Part shown: in pieces, positions 30,602-39,613 of the stretch
How the letters are laid out: the number at the start of each line of letters is the position of its first letter
Numbering within the stretch: position 1 is the first letter of the stretch
Origin: Sphingomonas naasensis
Lineage (GTDB): Bacteria; Pseudomonadota; Alphaproteobacteria; Sphingomonadales; Sphingomonadaceae
DNA: 64,000 nucleotides
NCBI RefSeq assembly: GCF_004792695.1
Contig: NZ_SRXU01000002.1
Location: 124,001 to 188,000, forward strand
Direction of reading: 5' to 3'
Made by a program: the position numbers and the translations under genes
The notes under the pieces: model-generated
Databases searched by the model: none
What the model was told of the DNA's origin: nothing
The model's input: only the letters and a program-made list of their open reading frames with translations

Positions 30602-31183
30602 ATGGAAATATCGGGGGCTCGTGCGTTGACGGTCGTTAACCGTAACGAGCCGCGCGTGACCGATACCGATTCTGCCTTTCCGATCGCACTCATCAAGCGC
30701 CGGCGCGGCCGTGCCTGGCTGTGCGCCGCGCTTGCCAGCCTGCCGCTGGTCGGTGCGGCACCGATCCTCGGCATCGCGCAGGCGTCGCGACAGGCCCCCG
30801 CCCTCGCGCCTGCCGCGCCCGTCGGCGCGCCCGCGTCGGCCATCGACAGACCGGCGACGATCACGCTCGGCGCGTTGATCGAGGAGCAACGCCGCGAACG
30901 CGCCCGGCGCCGGGCGACGGGCGAAGCAGAACAGAAGGTTGCGGATCTGCCGCCGGACGAAGGCTGGCAGGCGCAGCTCGGCGCGTTCAGCTCCCCCGAG
31001 GCCGCCGAACGCCAGCGCGCGCGACTGATCGAGGCGGGCGTACCGGTGGTGGTCGAGCAGACGGGGGCGCTACATCGGCTACAGAGTCGGCCTGCCCCGC
31101 GCGGCGACACCGAAGGCATTTGCGCGCGCGCGCAAGCGAGCGGGATCGACTGCTTCGTGCGGCAGGCCGAAGACAGCATCTAG
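30602..31183 (+). CDS. SPOR-like domain membrane protein
   Basis: The 193-residue protein has a basic segment (IKRRRGRAWL) before one membrane helix (LCAALASLPLVGAAPILGIA), an Ala/Pro linker, an Arg-rich coil (IEEQRRERARRRATG) and a C-terminal SPOR-like region: WQAQLGAFSSPEAAERQRARLIEAGVPVVVEQ, ending with a Cys pair (GICARAQASGIDCFV). SPOR domains bind glycan strands stripped of peptides at division sites. ATG 30602 is the most upstream good start; a GTG at 30656 is possible. Confidence 0.82.
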   Translation: MEISGARALTVVNRNEPRVTDTDSAFPIALIKRRRGRAWLCAALASLPLVGAAPILGIAQASRQAPALAPAAPVGAPASAIDRPATITLGALIEEQRRERARRRATGEAEQKVADLPPDEGWQAQLGAFSSPEAAERQRARLIEAGVPVVVEQTGALHRLQSRPAPRGDTEGICARAQASGIDCFVRQAEDSI

Positions 31184-31189
31184 CGTTCG

Positions 31190-31266
31190 GTGCTCCTGCG
31201 AAAGCAGGAGCCCAGGGCCAAAAGCGATTCCCTCCGCTGCTCTAGGCTCCTGCTTTGCAGGAGCAC
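31190..31266. repeat. Short inverted repeat (GTGCTCCTGC family)
   Basis: Arms 31190-31213 and 31245-31266 pair, and each holds its own CTCCTGC/GCAGGAG hairpin. It lies between the SPOR gene and the rpsF promoter region. Confidence 0.8.
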
Positions 31267-31434
31267 CGGCCTGGCGCGATCTACCAGACGGCGCTTGCTT
31301 TTCCGGCGCTTTGCCCGCATAGGCCGCGCAGCCGGGGTGGAGACGCGTTCTCCGCCCCTGCCTGCTTTGAGACGACAGCCGGAGGGGCGACCGCATGGGG
31401 CGGCGCCAGCGATCGGCCAACAGGAAGAGAATAT

Positions 31435-31827
31435 ATGGCTCTTTACGAGCATGTGTTCCTTGCGCGCCAGGATCTGGCACAGGCGCAAGTGGACGCTCTG
31501 GCGGAAGCCGCCACCAAGATCGTCGAGGATAATCAGGGCAAGGTCGTCAAGACCGAGACCTGGGGTCTTCGTTCGCTCGCCTATCGCATCGCCAAGAACC
31601 GCAAGGCGCATTATGTGATGCTCGAGATCGACGCCCCCGCCGGTGTCGTCGCCGAGCTCGAGCGCCAGACGCAGATCAACGAGGACGTGATCCGCTACAT
31701 GACCGTCAAGGTCGACGAGCTGGAGCAGGGCCCGACCGTGATGATGCGCAAGGGTCAGGACCGCGAGCGCGGCCGTGGTCGTCGCGATCGCGACGAGGCC
31801 GGCAGCACCGGTTTCGGCGGCGAATAA
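31435..31827 (+). CDS. rpsF: 30S ribosomal protein S6
   Basis: S6 binds the central domain of 16S rRNA together with S18. The 130 residues start [20 protein letters not shown], with [24 protein letters not shown] typical of S6 and a basic Arg/Asp/Gly tail. AGGAAGAG stands before the ATG at 31435; a longer in-frame extension has no support. First gene of rpsF-rpsR-rplI. Confidence 0.98.
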   Translation: MALYEHVFLARQDLAQAQVDALAEAATKIVEDNQGKVVKTETWGLRSLAYRIAKNRKAHYVMLEIDAPAGVVAELERQTQINEDVIRYMTVKVDELEQGPTVMMRKGQDRERGRGRRDRDEAGSTGFGGE

Positions 31828-31841
31828 GGGAGAAATAGACC

Positions 31842-32066
31842 ATGGCACGCCCGTTTTTCCGCCGCCGCAAGAGCTGCCCCTTCTCCGCGAAGGACGCTCC
31901 CCGGATCGATTACAAGGACGTTCGTCTGCTGCAGGGCTTCGTGTCCGAGCGCGGCAAGATCGTCCCGTCGCGCATCACCTCGGTGAGCGCCAAGAAGCAG
32001 CGCGAGCTGGCCCAGGCCATCAAGCGCGCCCGTCACCTGGGCCTGCTGCCCTACATCGTTAAGTAA
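31842..32066 (+). CDS. rpsR: 30S ribosomal protein S18
   Basis: The 74-residue basic protein reads [11 protein letters not shown] at the start and [24 protein letters not shown] at the end, standard for S18. It follows rpsF by 14 bases and precedes rplI by 11. Confidence 0.98.
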   Translation: MARPFFRRRKSCPFSAKDAPRIDYKDVRLLQGFVSERGKIVPSRITSVSAKKQRELAQAIKRARHLGLLPYIVK

Positions 32067-32077
32067 GGAGCGCCAGA

Positions 32078-32680
32078 ATGGACGTCATTCTGCTGGAACG
32101 CGTCGAGAAGCTCGGCGCCATCGGCGACGTGGTGAAGGTCAAGGACGGCTTCGCCCGCAACTATCTGCTGCCGCGCAAGAAGGCGCTGCGCGCCAATGAG
32201 GCCAACAAGAAGGTCTTCGAGGCGAACCGCGCCCGCATCGAGTCGGAGAACGCGTCGCGTCGTTCCGACGCCGAGAAGGAAGCCGGCAGCTTCAACGACG
32301 TGTCGGTCACGCTGATCCGTCAGGCCTCGAACACCGGCCAGCTCTACGGCTCGGTCGCGGTGCGCGATCTGGTCGAGGCGCTCGTCGCCGATGGCCACAA
32401 GGTCACCAAGAGCCAGGTCGTTCTCGACCGTCCGATCAAGGCGATCGGTGTGTACGAGATCCGCGTCGCGCTGCACCCCGAGGTGTCGGTGGCCGTCAAG
32501 GTCAACGTCGCCCGCTCGCCGGAAGAGGCCGAGATGCAGTCGCAGGGCGTCGACGTGATGGCGGCGATGTTCGAGAAGGACGAGACCGGCTTCGTCGAGG
32601 ACTATGATCCCAACGCCGAGCCGGGCGCGACCGCCGAAGCCCGCGAAGAGCAGGCCGAGGGCGAGAACGCCGAGGGTTGA
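32078..32680 (+). CDS. rplI: 50S ribosomal protein L9
   Basis: The 200-residue protein has the N-terminal L9 domain (MDVILLERVEKLGAIGDVVKVKDGFARNYLLPRKKALRA), the long connecting helix and the C-terminal domain. About 45 acidic residues are added at the end (TGFVEDYDPNAEPGA and beyond), which L9 of many other bacteria lacks. A strong terminator follows. Confidence 0.97.
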   Translation: MDVILLERVEKLGAIGDVVKVKDGFARNYLLPRKKALRANEANKKVFEANRARIESENASRRSDAEKEAGSFNDVSVTLIRQASNTGQLYGSVAVRDLVEALVADGHKVTKSQVVLDRPIKAIGVYEIRVALHPEVSVAVKVNVARSPEEAEMQSQGVDVMAAMFEKDETGFVEDYDPNAEPGATAEAREEQAEGENAEG

Positions 32681-32704
32681 GGCCTTCGCTTCGACAGAAA
32701 AATG

Positions 32705-32736
32705 GGCCGCCCCGGATCATCCGGGGCGGCCTTTTT
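32705..32736 (+). terminator. Rho-independent terminator of rpsF-rpsR-rplI
   Basis: GGCCGCCCCGGA (32705-32716) pairs perfectly with 32720-32731 over a TCA loop, followed by TTTTT. Confidence 0.93.
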
Positions 32737-33029
32737 CTTGGCGGGACGACAAGCGGGCAAGAAAAGGCTCGCCAGGCAGAGCAAGGCGAGCCGAAGTGGG
32801 GATCAGGGGGACTTGCTACGCGATCGTCGTTACGGACACGAAACACAGGCGCCGATCACCGCTGCGAGCGGTATCAGCGCGAGTACGAGGGGCATCAACT
32901 TCGTCATGGGCGAAATAGCCTTGTCGACTGGTTCAAGCAGCAAAACGAGCCGCAATCGACTTGGTTGCAGCCGAATAAACGATCCGTTCGGCCAGCGTTC
33001 ATCGAAAGGCGGTGCATGACGGCGCGCGC

Positions 33030-33632
33030 ATGCTGACCGCCGCCCTGCCCTTCGCGCTTCTGCTCGCCGCCCCGCCCGTCGCGCTCGAGCGCGACATCGT
33101 CGCCGAGCTCAATTTCGCACGCACCAGCCCCGCCCGTTACGCCGCGCGCCTGCGCGACTATCGCCGCTATTTCCGCGGCAAGATCGTGCGCTATCCGGGG
33201 CGACCCGACGGATTGCGCACCACCGAGGGCGTGGCGGCGGTCGACGAGGCGATCGGCTTTCTCGAGCGTCAGACCCCGACCGGCGCGCTGACCCCGGCCC
33301 CATTGCTCGCGCGCGCCGCGGGCGATCACGTCGCCGAGCAGGGCCCGATCGGCGCGACGGGACATTATTCGCGCAACGGCGACGACCCGCGCGATCGCGT
33401 CCGGCGGCGCGGCGGCGGCGGCTATGTCGCGGAGACGATCACCTATGGGCCGCCCTCGGCCGCCGAGGTCGTGCGCCAGCTGATCGTCGACGACGCGGTT
33501 CCCGGCCGCGGGCATCGCCGCACGGTCTTCGCTGCCGAGATGCGCTTCGTCGGCGTGCGCTGCGGGCCGCACAAGACCTATCGGATGATGTGCGTGGCCG
33601 AGTTCGCGCGCAATCCCGATGGCCGCCATTGA
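33030..33632 (+). CDS. CAP (SCP-like) domain exported protein, copy 1
   Basis: The roughly 200-residue protein begins with a hydrophobic signal (LTAALPFALLLAAPPVAL), followed by a CAP fold: DIVAELNFARTSPARYAARLRDYRRYF, GPIGATGHYSRNGDDPRDRVRRRG, VAETITYG and VDDAVPGRGHRRTVF. The conserved histidines and glutamate of CAP proteins are seen (GHY, AETI, GHRR). Substrate and role of bacterial CAP proteins are mostly unknown. The start is uncertain: GTG at 33012 or ATG at 33030. A close paralogue follows. Confidence 0.87.
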   Translation: MLTAALPFALLLAAPPVALERDIVAELNFARTSPARYAARLRDYRRYFRGKIVRYPGRPDGLRTTEGVAAVDEAIGFLERQTPTGALTPAPLLARAAGDHVAEQGPIGATGHYSRNGDDPRDRVRRRGGGGYVAETITYGPPSAAEVVRQLIVDDAVPGRGHRRTVFAAEMRFVGVRCGPHKTYRMMCVAEFARNPDGRH

Positions 33633-33753
33633 GCCCGCCTCACGGTTAATTCCGGAGTATCCGGCTGCATTATCACAGGGTTAGGGTCACCGCAGTCACC
33701 ATCGACGACCGCCGGGCAAAGGGCGCGTCGGCGTTCCGGGGGGAACCAGTTCC

Positions 33754-34455
33754 ATGCGTATCGGACGTGGCGTCGCCGTCCTTCTCGCCGCCTGCTCCTC
33801 GCTGCCGATCGCCGCGGCCGACAGCGGCCCGCGCGGACGCCCGCTCGAGGCGCAGGTGCTCGACCGGATCAACGAGGCGCGCCAGCATCCGCGCGCCTAT
33901 GCCGATGCGCTGCGCGAATATCGCCGCTATTTCGAAGGCGACATCCTCTATCTGCCGGGCGACGCCAATGGCGTCTACACCCGCGAAGGCGTGGCGGCGG
34001 TCGACGAGGCGATCGACTTTCTCGAGCGCCAGGCCCCGCTGCCGCCGCTCGACCGCGGCGACCTTCTCGCGCTCGCCGCGCAGGATCACGCCGACGATCA
34101 GGGCGCAATGGGCGCTACCGGGCATCGCTCGGGCGACGGCGCCGGCCCCGGCGAGCGGGTGCGCCGCCGCGGCGGCGACATCTTCGTCGGCGAGAGCATC
34201 TCCTACGGCATGGCCGATGCCGATGCCGTGGTGCGTCAATTGATCGTCGACGACGGTGTGCCCGGCCGCGGCCATCGCGCCCTGTTGTTCAAGGGCGACT
34301 TCCGCTTCGCCGGCGTGGGTTGCGGCGGGCATCGCCGCTATGGCGCGATGTGCGTGGTCGATCTCGCCGCGACCGCCGACGGCAAGCCCGCGCTGACTCG
34401 CTGGGCAGGCAGCGCGGCACCAGCGAACGCGCCGGTTCGGGCCCGCGCGCGCTGA
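33754..34455 (+). CDS. CAP (SCP-like) domain exported protein, copy 2
   Basis: The 233-residue protein is a tandem paralogue of the preceding gene, sharing ARQHPRAYADALREYRRYF-like and TREGVAAVDEAIDFLERQ segments, MGATGHRSGDG, VGESISYG and DDGVPGRGHRALLF. It has a signal peptide (VAVLLAACSSLPIAAA); the ACS could be a lipobox-like site, but LAAC-S also fits a signal core. An extra 20-residue tail (RWAGSAAPANAPVRARAR) is absent from copy 1. ATG at 33754. Confidence 0.88.
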   Translation: MRIGRGVAVLLAACSSLPIAAADSGPRGRPLEAQVLDRINEARQHPRAYADALREYRRYFEGDILYLPGDANGVYTREGVAAVDEAIDFLERQAPLPPLDRGDLLALAAQDHADDQGAMGATGHRSGDGAGPGERVRRRGGDIFVGESISYGMADADAVVRQLIVDDGVPGRGHRALLFKGDFRFAGVGCGGHRRYGAMCVVDLAATADGKPALTRWAGSAAPANAPVRARAR

Positions 34456-34474
34456 TCGCGCGCGCGGCCGCAGC

Positions 34475-34735
34475 TCACTGGGCGGAACTCATCCCACCGC
34501 CGTTGCTCTGACGGTCACGGAAATTCTCCGCCTGCTTCTGATTCTCGGCATTGAACCGCGCCCATTCGGCCTTGGTCATGCACTTGCGCTTCGCCATGAT
34601 GCTGCCGGTCGGCGTCAGCGCCCGGCAGATCTTCTTTTCCTTGACCGGTTCGGCAGCGGCAGGCTGCGCTTCCTGCGCGAGGCTGGCGGTTCCGGTAACG
34701 AGCAAGGCGACAGCAGAAAGCATAGGCAACAACAT
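34475..34735 (-). CDS. Small exported two-cysteine protein, copy 1
   Basis: The 86-residue protein has a signal peptide (SAVALLVTGTASLAQ) and a mature part of about 65 residues with KEKKICRALTPTGSIMAKRKCMTKAEWARFNAENQ. Two Cys residues 14 apart could form a disulfide. It shares this core with the neighbour at 34796. I know no function for the family. Confidence 0.8.
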   Translation of the reverse strand: MLLPMLSAVALLVTGTASLAQEAQPAAAEPVKEKKICRALTPTGSIMAKRKCMTKAEWARFNAENQKQAENFRDRQSNGGGMSSAQ

Positions 34736-34795
34736 CGACGCATCCCATTTGTTTAAAGGTTACAAGCCGACGTCCCAACGTCGGCGATCGGCAGT

Positions 34796-35071
34796 CTAGA
34801 ATCCAAGCGCGCGCGTATCGACCGCGCGATTGCGGCTATCCTTGAGCATGTCGGCATGGCGCTCATTCTGATCGTTGAAGCGCGCCCATTCGGTCTTGGT
34901 CAGGCAGATCCGCTTGGACATGATCGTTCCGGTTGGCACTACCGAACGACAGATCTTCTTCTCCTTGGCCGGCGGCGGAGTCTGCGGCTGCCCGGCGTCC
35001 TGGGCGAACGCGCTGCCCGAAAGACAAACGAAAACCATCATCGCCAAGCCGCGGCTCAACATCACGCCCAT
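34796..35071 (-). CDS. Small exported two-cysteine protein, copy 2
   Basis: The roughly 91-residue protein has a signal peptide (AMMVFVCLSGSAFAQ) and the core KKICRSVVPTGTIMSKRICLTKTEWARFND, matching copy 1 residue for residue in most positions. ATG at 35071 is chosen; TTG at 35089 and ATG at 35062 are alternatives. A perfect palindrome at 35080-35097 lies directly upstream and may be an operator. Confidence 0.8.
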   Translation of the reverse strand: MGVMLSRGLAMMVFVCLSGSAFAQDAGQPQTPPPAKEKKICRSVVPTGTIMSKRICLTKTEWARFNDQNERHADMLKDSRNRAVDTRALGF

Positions 35072-35079
35072 CCCCCGAT

Positions 35080-35097
35080 TATGAAGCAAGCTTCATA
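35080..35097. promoter_or_regulatory. 18-bp palindrome upstream of the small exported gene
   Basis: TATGAAGC and GCTTCATA are exact reverse complements around AA. Placed about 10 bases before the start at 35071, it could be a repressor site or affect translation initiation. Confidence 0.5.
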
Positions 35098-35180
35098 ACA
35101 TGTTGTATTGGCCGCGCATAGCACACGGCCCCTCGCTATTCACGGCCAAGCTATGCCGGGACGTTATGTCTGTACTGTGT

Positions 35181-36998
35181 CTATTTGCGCCCGAACAACT
35201 TCTCGATGTCGCCGTGCGCGAGCTTCACCCAGGTGGGGCGGCCATGGTTGCATTGCCCCGAATGCGGCGTGACTTCCATCTCGCGGAGCAGCGCGTTCAT
35301 CTCGGTCACCGACAGGATACGCCCCGCGCGCACCGAGCCGTGACAGGCCATGGTGGCGGCTACGTGATCGAGCCGCTCCTTGAGCGACAGCGCCTCGTCG
35401 AAGCTGGCCAGCTCATCGGCGAGATCGGTAACGAGGCCATGGACGTCGCCCTGCCCCAGCGCCGCGGGCGTGGCGCGGACCAGCATCGCGCGCGGGCCGA
35501 AGCGCTCGAGCTCGAGCCCGAACTGGGCGAGCTCGGCGATGCGCGCCTCGAGCCGGTCGCAACCCGGCTCGTCGAGCTCGACGACTTCGGGGAGCAGCAG
35601 CGCCTGGCTGGCGACGCCGCCATTGGACATCGCCCGGCGCATCCGCTCGAGCACGAGCCGCTCGTGCGCGGCATGCTGGTCGACGAGGACGAGGCCGTCC
35701 TCGGCCTCGGCGACGATATAGGTCTTGGCGACCTGGCCGCGGGCGACCCCGAGAGGATGGCTGACCGTTTCGGGGACGGGCGCATAAGCGGGCTCCGCAC
35801 GGGCCTGCGGCGGCGGCGAGAAGAAGCCGGCACGGCGATCGTGGAGCGCCACACCCGAATAGTGCCGCAGCGCTTCCCCTTCGGCGGTGGCGCCGTGGTG
35901 CGGCTGCGCCCCGAACCATGCGTTCGGCGCGGGATCCTGCGCGCCGAAAGAAGCAGACGGGCTTCCAGAGGTCCACATCCCCAGCGCCGCCTCGCTCGGC
36001 CGCTGGACGCTGCGATGGCCGGCCTCGTCGAGCGCGCGGCGCAACCCGCTGACGATCATCCCGCGGACCAGCGCGGGATCGCGGAAGCGCACTTCGGTCT
36101 TGGCCGGGTGGACGTTGACGTCGACCTGATCGGGCGGGATCTCGAGGAACAGCGCGACCACCGGGTGGCGATCGCGCGCGAGCATCTCGGCATAGGCGCC
36201 GCGCACCGCGCCGACGAGCAGCCGGTCCTTCACCGGGCGGCCGTTGACGAACAAATACTGGTGATCGGCGACGCCGCGATTGAAGGTCGGCAGCCCGGCG
36301 ACCCCGCCCAGCACCAGGCTCTCGCGCTGGAAGTCGATCGCCACACTGTTGTCGGCGAGATCGCGATCGGTGAGCCCGGCGACGCGCTCGGGCCGGCTCT
36401 CGCCGCCCTGCACCGAGAGCACGCGCCGCCCGTCATGCTCGACCGAGAAGGCGATGTCGGGCCGCGCCATCGCCAGCCGCTTCACCACGTCGAGGCTGGC
36501 GCCATATTCGGCGCGCGCCGAGCGCAGGAACTTGCGCCGCGCCGGCACCCGCGCGAACAATTGCTCGACGCGGACGCGCGTTCCGGGCGGCAGCGCGGCG
36601 GGCCCTTCGGCGACCACCGCGCCATTGTCGACGGTGCGCGACCAGCCATCGGCGCCGCGCACCCGGCTCTCGATCGTCAGCCGCGCGACGCTGGCGATCG
36701 ACGGCAACGCTTCGCCGCGAAAACCGAGCGTCTCGACTGCCTCGATCGCGTCGTCCGGAAGCTTGGAGGTGGCGTGGCGCTCGAGCGCGAGCGCCATTTC
36801 GGCCGGCGCCATGCCGCAGCCGTCATCGCTCACTTCGATGAGATCGGTGCCCCCGGCGGCGAGACGGACGGCGATCCGGGCGGCGCCGGCGTCGATGGCG
36901 TTTTCGACCAGTTCCTTCAGCGCGCTGGCGGGGCGTTCGACCACTTCGCCGGCTGCAATTCGGTTGACAAGATGCTCAGGGAGACGGCGTATTGACAT
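35181..36998 (-). CDS. mutL: DNA mismatch repair protein MutL
   Basis: MutL links mismatch recognition by MutS to strand removal. The 605 residues open with the GHKL ATPase (RIAAGEVVERPASALKELVENAIDAGA, DDGCGM, RHATSK, GFRGEAL). The C-terminal domain has DQHAAHERLVLE at about 440-451, which fits the endonuclease motif DQHA-x2-E-x4-E, so this MutL probably nicks DNA itself. CNHGRP near the end stands for the usual CPHGRP. Divergent from mreB. Confidence 0.97.
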   Translation of the reverse strand: MSIRRLPEHLVNRIAAGEVVERPASALKELVENAIDAGAARIAVRLAAGGTDLIEVSDDGCGMAPAEMALALERHATSKLPDDAIEAVETLGFRGEALPSIASVARLTIESRVRGADGWSRTVDNGAVVAEGPAALPPGTRVRVEQLFARVPARRKFLRSARAEYGASLDVVKRLAMARPDIAFSVEHDGRRVLSVQGGESRPERVAGLTDRDLADNSVAIDFQRESLVLGGVAGLPTFNRGVADHQYLFVNGRPVKDRLLVGAVRGAYAEMLARDRHPVVALFLEIPPDQVDVNVHPAKTEVRFRDPALVRGMIVSGLRRALDEAGHRSVQRPSEAALGMWTSGSPSASFGAQDPAPNAWFGAQPHHGATAEGEALRHYSGVALHDRRAGFFSPPPQARAEPAYAPVPETVSHPLGVARGQVAKTYIVAEAEDGLVLVDQHAAHERLVLERMRRAMSNGGVASQALLLPEVVELDEPGCDRLEARIAELAQFGLELERFGPRAMLVRATPAALGQGDVHGLVTDLADELASFDEALSLKERLDHVAATMACHGSVRAGRILSVTEMNALLREMEVTPHSGQCNHGRPTWVKLAHGDIEKLFGRK

Positions 36999-37093
36999 GG
37001 CAGTCTGTCTAGCCCAACGGGCGGCATCCCGCGACCCGCAAGCGCATGCACCGAGACGGATTTTTCAGTCCGCCCCGGAAGGGTCCGGACTAA

Positions 37094-38188
<1,095 letters not shown>

Positions 38189-38203
38189 AGGGGCACGCGG
38201 GAC

Positions 38204-39100
38204 ATGGCGCCGCCACGCAACCGGCGCCCGGGATTTTCGCGGCGGGCGCAGTACGGGCTCTTCATCGGCTATGTCGGAGCAGCCGCAGGCGCGCTGATCG
38301 GCGCGGTGCTGCTGCTGCTCTCGACCTTCAACCCGCCGGCGTTCGCCGCGGTGCGCAGCGTGTTCGCCGAAGTCACCACCCCGGTCGCCTCGGGGCTGGA
38401 CTGGGTCCGCCGCAGCCTCGGCAGCATCCCGGCCGGCATCGGCAGCTATTTCGCCGTCCATGGCGAGAATGCCCGGCTGAAGAAGCAGATCGCCGACGAC
38501 GCCATCGCAGTGTCGCGCGCGCAGACGCTCGACCAAGAGAATCGCCGGCTGCGCGCGCTGGTCAAGCTGCGCGACGTGACCACCGACGCGATCGTCGCGG
38601 CGCGGTTGGTCAACAGCTCGTCGTCGAGCACGCGGCGCTTCGCCACGCTCAACGCCGGATCGTGGCAGGGGGTCAAGCGCGGCCAGCCGGTGCGCGATCC
38701 GACCGGGCTGATCGGCCAGGTGATCGAGACCAGCCCCAACAGCGCGCGCGTGCTGCTGCTCGTCGATCCCGAGAGCATCGTGCCGGTGCGCCGCTCGCGC
38801 GACGGCCTGCCCGCGATCGCCTCGGGCCGCGGCGACGGATTGATCGACATCCGCTCGGCGAGCGTCGCGTCGATGGGCTTTAGGGTCGGCGACGCGTTCG
38901 TCACCTCGGGGACCGGCGGCGTCTTCTCGCCCAACATCCCGGTCGCGCGGGTGATCCGCACCCAGGGCGACATCGCCATCGCGCAGCCAGTCGCCAACCC
39001 CGACGCGCTCGATTTCGCGCTGGTCCAGCAGACCTTCCTGCCCGAGCCGACACCGACGCCTTCGCCGAGCGCCACGGCATCGCCGCAGCCCGCGCCATGA
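38204..39100 (+). CDS. mreC: Rod shape-determining protein MreC
   Basis: MreC spans the inner membrane once and scaffolds the elongasome in the periplasm. The 298 residues have a membrane helix at about 20-45 (GYVGAAAGALIGAVLLLLS), a coiled coil (ENARLKKQIADDAIAVSRAQTLDQENRRLRALVKL as spaced heptads) and the beta-barrel core with SSSSTRRFATLNAGSWQGVKRGQPV. The tail is rich in Pro, Thr and Ser. It overlaps mreD by four bases. Confidence 0.95.
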   Translation: MAPPRNRRPGFSRRAQYGLFIGYVGAAAGALIGAVLLLLSTFNPPAFAAVRSVFAEVTTPVASGLDWVRRSLGSIPAGIGSYFAVHGENARLKKQIADDAIAVSRAQTLDQENRRLRALVKLRDVTTDAIVAARLVNSSSSSTRRFATLNAGSWQGVKRGQPVRDPTGLIGQVIETSPNSARVLLLVDPESIVPVRRSRDGLPAIASGRGDGLIDIRSASVASMGFRVGDAFVTSGTGGVFSPNIPVARVIRTQGDIAIAQPVANPDALDFALVQQTFLPEPTPTPSPSATASPQPAP

Positions 39101-39609
39101 GCGGCATCGAATTCATCCCGATGGGGCATTCGGAGAAGCCCCCGCGCGCAGTGTGGCTCGCGCCGCTGACGGTGGTGCTCGGCTCGCTGATGACCCTGCT
39201 GCCGGTGGTCGCGGTGGTGCCCTTCCTGCCGCCATTCGGGCTGATGGTGCTGCTCGGCTGGCGGATGGTGCGCGGCGATTCGATGCGCGTCTGGGTGCCG
39301 GTGCTGCTCGGCTTCTTCGACGACATGGTCAGTGGCCAGCCGCTGGGCTCGGCGATGCTGCTGTGGACCTTGTGCGTGCTGGCGATCGACGTGCTAGACA
39401 CGCGGCTGGTATGGCGCGATTTCTGGCAGGACTGGCTGATCGCTTCGGGCGCCATCGGCTTCTGCCTGATCGCGGGCCGGCTGATCGCCTCGCCCTTCGG
39501 CTCGCATGTCGATACCGCGCTGCTGCTCCAGCTCGTCACCTCCGCGGCGCTGTTCCCGCTGATCTACCGGCTCTGCGCATGGTTCGACAGCGACGTGCGG
39601 AAGCATTGA
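39097..39609 (+). CDS. mreD: Rod shape-determining protein MreD
   Basis: This 170-residue inner-membrane protein has five or so predicted helices (for example LAPLTVVLGSLMTLLPVVAVV and LLQLVTSAALFPLIYRL) and the family stretch MLWTLCVLAIDVLDTRLVW. It begins at ATGA overlapping mreC and is followed by mrdA after four bases. Confidence 0.9.
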   Translation: MSGIEFIPMGHSEKPPRAVWLAPLTVVLGSLMTLLPVVAVVPFLPPFGLMVLLGWRMVRGDSMRVWVPVLLGFFDDMVSGQPLGSAMLLWTLCVLAIDVLDTRLVWRDFWQDWLIASGAIGFCLIAGRLIASPFGSHVDTALLLQLVTSAALFPLIYRLCAWFDSDVRKH

Positions 39610-39613
39610 GGCC

